A stretch of DNA of 25,476 nt. Source: Bacteroidales bacterium GP1 (GTDB lineage: Bacteria > Bacteroidota > Bacteroidia > Bacteroidales > Muribaculaceae). The notes beneath the pieces are model-generated. The model was not told the DNA's origin. It searched no databases and worked only from the letters and a program-made list of their open reading frames with translations. The stretch is from positions 7,259-32,734 of the forward strand of contig DAAI01000021.1 of assembly GCA_001701105.1 (NCBI GenBank), in the 5' to 3' direction. Position 1 is the stretch's first letter, and every line of letters begins with the position of its first letter. Of the stretch, positions 15,916 to 22,096 are shown one piece after another. The position numbers and the translations under genes are program-made.

Positions 15916-17039
15916 TTATATAATATTTTTCCCGTGACGCGTTCGCGACGGCGGATCATTTTCGTAAGTAATATATTAAGCAGAACCCATATCGCTATAT
16001 CCATCGTAATCATCAGCGTTGGCTGAATCATGCCTGATAGCAACAGATTCATCGCGATGAACACTGCATCCGTCACAAGGATTGACACCAATGCCTGCCA
16101 TTGCACCAATCCCAGGGCAAGGAGCTTGTGATGGATATGACATTTATCCGGCAGAAATGGGTTGCATCCCCGGCGGATGCGGTGGAAAAACACTCGCACC
16201 ACGTCGAAACATGGCAACATTATCGGGGCAAGTGCCATTATGAAATTATTCTCTCCTATGGCCTGATGATTCTGCGGAAGCGCAAACACCTTCAGCATCA
16301 TAAACGACAGCATGAGGCCTACGGTCAAGGCGCCGGTATCGCCCATGAATATCTTCGTGTGCCGGTTCGCATCCCCGAATACATTGAAGTAAAAGAAAGG
16401 AAGAAGTGTCCCGAGCATGGCCCCTGAAAGCAATAGGAAGGTGTAGGAATCATAGCTGTAGAACACATACCCGTAGAATATCAGCGCTATAATGGATAGC
16501 CCGGAGGCGAGGCCATCGATGCCGTCGATAAGATTTATCGCATTTGTCACATATATCACCAGCAGGATCGTAAACATCCAGCCTATGAACGAGGGGATGC
16601 TTCCTATCCATAAGAATCCATACAAATCATGTATCCAAAGCCCTGACATCACCACCAGCAGCCCGGCAAGAATCTGGAACATGAATTTTGCAATATAGCG
16701 CACACCCACAAGATCATCGGCCATCCCTACAAGATAAATAAGCATCAGAGCGCATACCACAAAAAAAGCCGGCATCATCGACGGAGTCATCTCCTGCAAC
16801 ATATCCAGCCTACCCATCCGCCAGTTGACTCCTACCACGAGAAAGAATGAAAATAGCATCGAGGGCATAAACGCTATGCCACCAAGACGCGGCACCACGC
16901 CGTGATGAATCTTGCGCTCGTTGACATCGTCAAACAATCGTTTGCGGAATGCTATGAGCAATATTTTCGGGATGATAAGCCCCGTTAATAGCGCGCTTAT
17001 CAATATTCCCATTGAATAATTGATCAACCAGAAGTCCAT
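15912..17039 (-). CDS. WecA-like undecaprenyl-phosphate sugar-1-phosphate transferase
   Basis: Enzymes of this family move a GlcNAc-1-phosphate (or similar sugar phosphate) from UDP-sugar to undecaprenyl phosphate and so start a lipid-linked glycan at the inner membrane. The 375-residue protein has about ten hydrophobic helices. Family motifs are visible in order: the DD pair at 108-109 in LVGMADDLVGV, NAINLIDGIDG at 166-177, the FMGDTGA loop with GDTG at 233-236, and HIHH at 301-304 in the cytoplasmic loop that distinguishes WecA-type from MraY-type enzymes. It is the first gene of the polysaccharide operon, with a leader of about 370 bases upstream and a four-base overlap with the wza-like gene downstream. 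The exact sugar cannot be read. Confidence 0.93.
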   Translation of the reverse strand: MDFWLINYSMGILISALLTGLIIPKILLIAFRKRLFDDVNERKIHHGVVPRLGGIAFMPSMLFSFFLVVGVNWRMGRLDMLQEMTPSMMPAFFVVCALMLIYLVGMADDLVGVRYIAKFMFQILAGLLVVMSGLWIHDLYGFLWIGSIPSFIGWMFTILLVIYVTNAINLIDGIDGLASGLSIIALIFYGYVFYSYDSYTFLLLSGAMLGTLLPFFYFNVFGDANRHTKIFMGDTGALTVGLMLSFMMLKVFALPQNHQAIGENNFIMALAPIMLPCFDVVRVFFHRIRRGCNPFLPDKCHIHHKLLALGLVQWQALVSILVTDAVFIAMNLLLSGMIQPTLMITMDIAIWVLLNILLTKMIRRRERVTGKILYK

Positions 17040-17414
17040 TATAATTGTAAGGTTTTGGTAATTAAATCATTTTCCCCGGGTACGCCCCAATTAACCCGGT
17101 CTATGCGCTTCGCATGGTCATAACGTCCGGAGACCGCTGGGCTTCGGCGTGCTCTATTAGTATTTCCTCCGGTGTCCGACATTCAGTTCTATTGCTTTAT
17201 GAAGATGTCAAAATGAAGATTTCAAAGCTCTCCATCTCAACATTCATAATAATTCTGGCTCCTCGTATAAGAGCAGCTCCTTTCATCGATTATCTCCGCC
17301 TCCCTTGACTCGGAATGTCGTCTCCGTCGCTTGGTTTTCCCTTTACCTATATCCAGCGTTACTCCTGCTTTACGACAATATCCCGGCCAAATCAGCCGAC
17401 AATCATTCATTTCG
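17040..17414 (-). other. Long structured leader of the polysaccharide operon
   Basis: About 370 bases lie between the likely start point near 17408 and the wecA-like ATG at 17039, without a credible gene on either strand. The half nearest the gene holds three successive stems: CCGGGT 17076-17081 with ACCCGG 17094-17099; ATGCG 17103-17107 with CGCAT 17111-17115 (three-base loop); and CCGGAG 17127-17132 with CTCCGG 17167-17172. Such density is unlike the other gaps of this window. It may be an untranslated regulatory leader; I do not recognise it as a known riboswitch class. No UpxY-type antiterminator gene is seen in the operon. Confidence 0.5.
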
Positions 17415-17422
17415 CAAAATTA
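17415..17422 (-). promoter_or_regulatory. Promoter of the polysaccharide operon, -7 box TAATTTTG
   Basis: The minus strand reads TAATTTTG from 17422 to 17415, matching TAnnTTTG. A GTTGTG near 17446-17441 is at the right distance for a -33 element. The start point would be near 17408. It stands back to back with the panB promoter. Confidence 0.65.
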
Positions 17423-17469
17423 AGCATTATTTTCCGATTCCACAACTTTTTTCACTTCTACATTTTTTG

Positions 17470-17477
17470 TAAATTTG
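17470..17477 (+). promoter_or_regulatory. panB promoter, -7 box TAAATTTG
   Basis: TAAATTTG at 17470-17477 matches TAnnTTTG, with a T-rich -33 region at about 17447-17452, about 20 bases upstream. Transcription would start near 17484, leaving a leader of about 85 bases before the panB ATG. The -33 regions of this and the opposite promoter almost touch. Confidence 0.7.
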
Positions 17478-17567
17478 CGCGGTATTCCTTTTCCCGGCTC
17501 ATACCCCGCAATCGGAATCATCATATTTTTTCACTCCCCGGCACACCGGGGCACATATGATTGGAAC

Positions 17568-18389
17568 ATGTCAACAAATACTGAATCCTCAAATACACGC
17601 AAAGTCACTACAAGCCGCCTTATCGAAATGAAACAGCGCGGTGAAAAAATCGCAATGCTCACGGCCTATGATTATTCTTCAGCCCGCATCCTCGATGCCG
17701 CCGGAATTGACGTGATTCTCGTAGGCGATTCCGCCTCCAACGTGATGGCCGGAAATCTTACCACACTCCCCATCACTCTTGATCAGATGATCTACCATGC
17801 CAAGTCGGTAATGAAAGGCGTCAGCCGTGCCCTCGTGGTGGTCGACCTCCCCTTCGGCTCTTATCAGGGTAATTCAAAAGAAGCGCTTGCCTCGGCGATC
17901 CGCATTATGAAGGAGAGCCATGCAGAAGCCGTTAAGCTCGAAGGGGGCGCCGAAATCAGGGAGTCAATCGAGCGCATTTTATGTGCCGGAATCCCCGTTA
18001 TGGGCCATCTCGGCCTTACCCCACAGAGCATTAACAAATTCGGCTCTTACAATGTGCGCGCTCGTGAGGAAGCAGAGGCCGAGAAGCTGATCGCTGATGC
18101 CCGGCTGCTCGAAAAACTCGGGTGCTTTGCTATCGTGCTTGAGAAAATCCCTGCCGAGCTCACAGCTCGCGTATCCAAAGAACTCTCAATCCCAATCATT
18201 GGCATCGGAGCCGGTGAAGCCGACGGACAGGTGCTCGTAATGCACGATATGCTCGGTATCAATCAAGGGTTCTCCCCGCGCTTCCTCCGCAGATACGCCG
18301 ACATCGCTTCCATAATGCACGATGCCGTCGGAGCCTATATTGCCGATGTGAAAACATCCGCCTTCCCCTCCCCCTCGGAATCCTACTAA
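17568..18389 (+). CDS. panB: 3-methyl-2-oxobutanoate hydroxymethyltransferase
   Basis: PanB adds a hydroxymethyl group from methylenetetrahydrofolate to ketoisovalerate, giving ketopantoate, the first step to pantothenate and coenzyme A. The frame is open from 17475, but the upstream part overlaps the promoter and is not PanB-like. ATG 17568 gives 273 residues, a usual length. Visible motifs: TAYDYSSARILDAAGIDVI, then VGDSASNV with metal ligand Asp54, VVDLPFGSYQ with Asp93, KLEGG with Glu125, GHLGLTPQS, the catalytic-type Glu192 in VLEKIPAEL, and IPIIGIGAG followed by GQVLVMHDMLG. All expected residues are there. It stands alone; panC and panD are not in the window. Confidence 0.97.
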   Translation: MSTNTESSNTRKVTTSRLIEMKQRGEKIAMLTAYDYSSARILDAAGIDVILVGDSASNVMAGNLTTLPITLDQMIYHAKSVMKGVSRALVVVDLPFGSYQGNSKEALASAIRIMKESHAEAVKLEGGAEIRESIERILCAGIPVMGHLGLTPQSINKFGSYNVRAREEAEAEKLIADARLLEKLGCFAIVLEKIPAELTARVSKELSIPIIGIGAGEADGQVLVMHDMLGINQGFSPRFLRRYADIASIMHDAVGAYIADVKTSAFPSPSESY

Positions 18390-18539
18390 AAACCCATTTT
18401 CCCTTTAAGGGGCATCTCTGCAAATTCTTTCCCCTTTTAGAGGAAATGAGTCATCTGTGTACAAAAATATAGCATCCACCGGTTCCCATTAAAAAAAGTA
18501 TCTCGAACTCCGGCCGCACTTCGCTCTGAAAATCTCCGC

Positions 18540-18834
18540 TCAGATCTGACCCATAAGCGGAGTGAAATTGTCCGGCAGATAAAAGCCCAAATCGTGGGTT
18601 ATCTGCGGAGCGGGTCGTTCAACTCCCGTAGGCTCGCCGACATAGTGAACTATATACGGCTCAATCCCGATTCTTTCGAGGAATGGCATAACTCCGACAC
18701 CACGAAGTTGTTTGCGCCCAGGCGTTCCTTAACCGCAAAACTTCGTCAGGATATTTCTTTCAATTCTTTGTAATCTGCTGATCTATGGCTATACTTGCTG
18801 TCTGCATATAAAACTAAACCAGATAGCTTGACGA
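18540..18834 (-). pseudogene. Probable decayed gene, family unknown
   Basis: On the minus strand, coding-like text appears in successive frames broken by stops. From 18834 one frame reads LSGLVLYADSKYSHRSADYKELKEIS up to a TGA at 18748-18746, then goes on as RSFAVKERLGANNFVV. A different frame, open from 18728 to the stop TGA at 18542-18540, carries GVMPFLERIGIEPYIVHYV and ends LGFYLPDNFTPLMGQI. One stop and one shift would join these into a single protein of about 95 residues or more. An ATG at 18689 could start a 49-residue remnant, but it has no good ribosome site. I do not recognise the family. The plus strand is also open over much of this part (codon-aligned with the last frame) but has no ATG and an R- and S-rich product, so I prefer the minus strand. 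Confidence 0.45.
18575..18606. repeat. Strong inverted repeat inside the decayed gene
   Basis: GCAGATAA (18575-18582) pairs with TTATCTGC (18599-18606), and CCCA inside pairs with TGGG, leaving a short loop. No T run follows on either strand, so it is not a simple terminator. A second, weaker inverted repeat (TCCGCT 18535-18540 with AGCGGA 18556-18561) sits beside it. Confidence 0.5.
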
Positions 18835-18861
18835 GTCAGGGGGTACCGGGAATCAACACTG

Positions 18862-18869
18862 CAAAGTTA
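18862..18869 (-). promoter_or_regulatory. Promoter-like -7 box TAACTTTG facing the decayed gene
   Basis: The minus strand reads TAACTTTG from 18869 to 18862, a full match to TAnnTTTG, about 28 bases upstream of the first coding-like frame of the decayed gene. No good -33 partner is seen. It supports the view that the remnant was once a minus-strand gene, but a chance match in A/T-rich DNA is possible. Confidence 0.4.
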
Positions 18870-18983
18870 GTGCGAATTTTATTATAAACTAATTATGGCT
18901 CAAAATTCTTCAAAACAATCCGGATTTCATTTTTATTCGGATTCCGGGATGCTTTTTTATTTTACTGTCTGCAAATTTTTTTG

Positions 18984-18991
18984 TAATTTTG
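18984..18991 (+). promoter_or_regulatory. Promoter of the purF-like-carA-carB genes, -7 box TAATTTTG
   Basis: TAATTTTG at 18984-18991 matches TAnnTTTG, with a T-rich -33 region near 18958-18964. Transcription would start near 18998, only about ten bases before the ATG at 19009, so the leader is very short. Confidence 0.65.
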
Positions 18992-19008
18992 CACAGCGAA
19001 TTTAAAGC

Positions 19009-20940
19009 ATGGAACAACTGAAACATGAATGCGGAGTCGCCATGGTGCGTCTCCTGAAACCCCTCGGACATTATCAACAGAAATACGGCTCCTGGTCTTA
19101 TGGCCTCGACAAGCTATATCTGATGATGGAAAAGCAACACAACCGAGGGCAGGAAGCTGCCGGTCTCGCCTGCGTAAAGATGAGGGCTGCCCCGGGGGAA
19201 GAATTTATGTTTAGGCAAAGGGCGCTCGGAAACGACGCTATCAAAGAAATCTTTGCCCAAGTCTATTCTAATTTCCAGCACATCCCCGCTCATCTCTTTA
19301 ACGACGCCGATTATGCAAGCCGCCATTTTCCCTACGCCGGAGAACTTTATATGGGTCACCTCCGCTACTCCACCACCGGGAAAAGCGGCATTTCTTTTGC
19401 CCATCCTTTAATGCGTCGAAGCAATTGGAGAGCAAAAAACCTTGCCATCTGCGCGAATTTCAACATGACAAATGTGGAGGAAATTTTTCAGGAAATTGCT
19501 ATTAAAGGACAGCATCCAAGAATGATTTCCGACACTTATATCCTCCTCGAGCAGCTCGGGCACCGCCTCGACCGCGAATCAGAGCGACTTTTCAATGAGG
19601 CTACGAACCTCGGACTCTCCGACACCGCGATCACCAGGCATATCGAAAAGAACATCGACCTCGGCAATGTGCTCGCAACTTCGAGCCATGTCTGGGACGG
19701 CGGATATGTGGTATGTGGAATCACCGGCTCCGGCGAAGCATTTGCTATGCGTGACCCCTGGGGCATTCGCCCAGCTTTCTACCTGAAGAACGACGAAGTT
19801 TTTGCCCTCGCCTCCGAGCGACCTGTGCTCCGGACGGCATTCAATGTCGATCAAGATAATGTCCTCGAATTGATGCCCGGCGAGGCTATTCTAATAAAGG
19901 CCGACGGCCGAATGGAGAATCGTCAGATTATCCCGCCCCAAAAATTCGCCGCATGCTCTTTCGAGCGCGTCTACTTTTCCCGAGGCTCCGACAGCCTAAT
20001 CTATCGCGAGCGTAAGACTCTCGGAAAAAATCTCGTGCCCCGTATTCTCGACGCCATCGATTATGATATAGACCACACCGTATTCTCATATATCCCGAAC
20101 ACAGCCGAAGTGGCTTACTACGGAATGATTCAGGGATTTAATGAATACCTCAACCGTAAAAAAGCAAGCGACATCATGCAAGAGGGCTCCGAAATGTCGC
20201 CCGAACGCCTTGCGAAAATCCTGTCGCGCCGAATTCGCTCGGAAAAAGTGGCCGTGAAAGACATCAAACTCCGCACTTTCATCTCCGAAGGAGAGAGCCG
20301 CAACGACCTCGCAGCCCATGTCTATGATGTGACCTACGGCTCCATTGTCCCGGGCGAGGACAACCTTGTGGTGATTGACGACTCGATTGTGCGCGGCACT
20401 ACGCTCCGTGAATCGATTATCCGCATACTCGACCGGCTTCATCCAAAACGCATAGTGATCGTATCGAGCAGTCCGATTGTGAAATATCCCGATTTCTACG
20501 GCATTGATATGCCAAGCATGGAAGAATTCATCGGATTCCGTGTGGCCGTAGCGCTCGCTGAAGAGAGAGGACTCGGCTACATCCTTACCGACATCTATCG
20601 AAAATGCAAGGAGCAAGAGAGTCGGCCGAAAGAAAAAATGACTAATTTCGTCACCGGGCTTTACGACCTCTTCAACGACGAGGAACTGGCCGCTAAAATG
20701 GCCGAAGTCCTTCGTCCGGAAGGCGTGAACGCCGAGATTAAGATTGTATTTCAGGCCCTCGAAGGCCTGCATGATGCAATCCCCCATCACCCCGGCGACT
20801 GGTACTTCTCCGGAACGTACCCCACTCCCGGAGGAATAAAGCGTATTAACGAGGCTTTCATTTCATACATGGAGAGTTCTTATTTTCCTGCCCATGGCCT
20901 GAAAGCCGATGATTATATGAAACCTTTAACATCAAAATAA
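19009..20940 (+). CDS. Amidophosphoribosyltransferase-like protein (PurF family, long form)
   Basis: PurF uses glutamine and PRPP to make phosphoribosylamine, the first step of purine synthesis. The N-terminal part is a class II glutamine amidotransferase: Cys8 in HECGVAM would be the nucleophile after removal of seven residues, with NRGQEAAG and GHLRYSTTGKSG following. The C-terminal part is a phosphoribosyltransferase with the PRPP loop VIDDSIVRGTT at 455-465 and SSSPIVKYPDFYGIDMPSMEE. Two features are odd. First, at 643 residues it is about 130-170 longer than usual PurF, through an insertion before the PRPP loop and a C-terminal extension. Second, where PurF has HNGNLTN it reads CANFNMTN (Asn150-Phe151), so the oxyanion Gly is lost. 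Bacteroidetes carry such a second PurF-like protein beside carAB, as I recall, so it may be a paralogue with an altered role. It stands 38 bases before carA. Confidence 0.85.
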   Translation: MEQLKHECGVAMVRLLKPLGHYQQKYGSWSYGLDKLYLMMEKQHNRGQEAAGLACVKMRAAPGEEFMFRQRALGNDAIKEIFAQVYSNFQHIPAHLFNDADYASRHFPYAGELYMGHLRYSTTGKSGISFAHPLMRRSNWRAKNLAICANFNMTNVEEIFQEIAIKGQHPRMISDTYILLEQLGHRLDRESERLFNEATNLGLSDTAITRHIEKNIDLGNVLATSSHVWDGGYVVCGITGSGEAFAMRDPWGIRPAFYLKNDEVFALASERPVLRTAFNVDQDNVLELMPGEAILIKADGRMENRQIIPPQKFAACSFERVYFSRGSDSLIYRERKTLGKNLVPRILDAIDYDIDHTVFSYIPNTAEVAYYGMIQGFNEYLNRKKASDIMQEGSEMSPERLAKILSRRIRSEKVAVKDIKLRTFISEGESRNDLAAHVYDVTYGSIVPGEDNLVVIDDSIVRGTTLRESIIRILDRLHPKRIVIVSSSPIVKYPDFYGIDMPSMEEFIGFRVAVALAEERGLGYILTDIYRKCKEQESRPKEKMTNFVTGLYDLFNDEELAAKMAEVLRPEGVNAEIKIVFQALEGLHDAIPHHPGDWYFSGTYPTPGGIKRINEAFISYMESSYFPAHGLKADDYMKPLTSK

Positions 20941-20944
20941 GCAG

Positions 20945-20958
20945 CCCCCTTGCGGGGG
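20945..20958 (+). other. GC-rich hairpin between the purF-like gene and carA
   Basis: CCCCC (20945-20949) pairs with GGGGG (20954-20958) around a TTGC loop, just after the purF-like stop and 20 bases before the carA ATG. No T run follows, so it is unlikely to end transcription fully; it may slow polymerase or shield the messenger end. carA shows no promoter of its own in this gap. Confidence 0.5.
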
Positions 20959-20978
20959 TCCGCACCCTACCGGATTCC

Positions 20979-22067
20979 ATGAAGAAAGCGACATTGATAT
21001 TGGACGACGGCTCCAGATACGAAGGATATTCATTCGGCCATGAGGCCGGAGTGGCCGGAGAAGTGGTGTTCAACACCGCCATGACCGGTTATCCCGAAAG
21101 CCTTACCGACCCTTCCTATGCCGGTCAGATTATGACTTTAACCTATCCGCTTGCCGGTAATTATGGCGTTCCGGCCGACGGGAAAGCCCCCGACGGCATG
21201 GCCGAGTTCCTCGAAAGCGACCGTATCCACGCCGCCGGGTTGATTGTCTGCGATTATTCCTCCCGGTATTCCCATTGGAACGCCCGGCGCAGTCTCGCCG
21301 ACTGGCTTATTGAATGGAAAATACCGGCCATCACCGGCATTGATACGCGAGCCCTCACCAAGCACCTGCGCGAGAAAGGCGTAGTGGCTGGCAAAATTAT
21401 TGTGGATGGCGCTCCCGAACCCGAATCCACAGACTATGCCTCAATAAATTTTGTCGACAAAGTTTCGCCGAAAACGATTACCCGATATAATGAAGGGCAC
21501 GGTTATCCGGTGGTGGTACTCCTGGATTGCGGAGCCAAGAACAACATCGTCCGCTGTCTTGCCGACAGAGGACTCGAAGTGGTGCGAGTGCCTTGGGATT
21601 ACGACTTCAATGCCATTCCTTTCGACGCTATCTTCCTAAGCAATGGCCCCGGTAATCCGGAAACATGCTCCGTTGCCGTGGAAAATATCCGAAAATTTAT
21701 CTCAAATCCGGAGGAAAACCGACCCTTGATGGGCATATGCCTCGGCCATCAGTTGCTCGCCAAAGCCGCCGGTGCAAAGATATATAAGCTGAAGTACGGC
21801 CATCGCTCGCATAATCAGCCCGTGCGCATGCAGAATTCCACGAAATGCTACATCACCTCCCAGAATCATGGTTACGCTGTGGATGCCGATACACTCTCCT
21901 CCGAATGGTCGCCATGGTTCACCAACATGAACGACGGCTCGAACGAAGGAATCCGGCATGAGTCAAAACCCTGGTGTTCGGTGCAGTTCCACCCGGAAGC
22001 CTGCGGCGGACCCGTCGATTCCGAGACCCTTTTCGATGATTTTGCAAAATCAGTCAAAAAAGATTAA
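20979..22067 (+). CDS. carA: Carbamoyl-phosphate synthase small subunit
   Basis: CarA hydrolyses glutamine and channels ammonia to CarB for carbamoyl phosphate, the precursor of pyrimidines and arginine. The 362 residues match the family. The N-terminal domain begins KKATLILDDGSRYEGYSFG and has the TAMTGYPESLTDPSYAGQI block. The class I amidotransferase domain holds the nucleophile Cys254 in MGICLGHQLLA, and the catalytic pair His338 and Glu340 in VQFHPEA. The triad is complete. NHGYAVD, also conserved, precedes it. The gene lies 38 bases after the purF-like gene and 29 bases before carB and is probably cotranscribed with both. Confidence 0.97.
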   Translation: MKKATLILDDGSRYEGYSFGHEAGVAGEVVFNTAMTGYPESLTDPSYAGQIMTLTYPLAGNYGVPADGKAPDGMAEFLESDRIHAAGLIVCDYSSRYSHWNARRSLADWLIEWKIPAITGIDTRALTKHLREKGVVAGKIIVDGAPEPESTDYASINFVDKVSPKTITRYNEGHGYPVVVLLDCGAKNNIVRCLADRGLEVVRVPWDYDFNAIPFDAIFLSNGPGNPETCSVAVENIRKFISNPEENRPLMGICLGHQLLAKAAGAKIYKLKYGHRSHNQPVRMQNSTKCYITSQNHGYAVDADTLSSEWSPWFTNMNDGSNEGIRHESKPWCSVQFHPEACGGPVDSETLFDDFAKSVKKD

Positions 22068-22096
22068 GACTCCATTGTAATTTACCCTTCTCCATT

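Larger units (their letters stand above)
18390..19008. other. 619-base stretch without an intact gene
   Basis: Between panB and the purF-like gene no complete gene is seen. It holds a short CCCTTTAAGGG palindrome soon after panB (about 18404) without a proper T run, two hairpins at 18535-18561 and 18575-18606, a likely decayed minus-strand gene (18540-18834), a minus-strand promoter-like box at 18862-18869 and the purF promoter at 18984. The last 150 bases are very A/T-rich. Confidence 0.7.

Noticed and set aside
17121..17175. Possible 23S or 5S rRNA fragment in the leader (minus strand contains ACTAATAG)
   Set aside because: Only an eight-base likeness to the 3' end of 23S rRNA; the surrounding bases do not match and no rRNA gene is near.
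17114..17308. 64-residue plus-strand frame in the polysaccharide leader
   Set aside because: No ribosome site or promoter ahead of it, and it lies over the structured minus-strand leader; composition is not protein-like.
20086..20790. 234-residue open frame on the minus strand inside the purF-like gene
   Set aside because: It is fully antisense to conserved PurF motifs, including the PRPP loop; long antisense frames are expected in such codon use.
20945..20958. Hairpin before carA as a terminator
   Set aside because: No T run follows it, and carA has no separate promoter in the short gap, so read-through is more likely.
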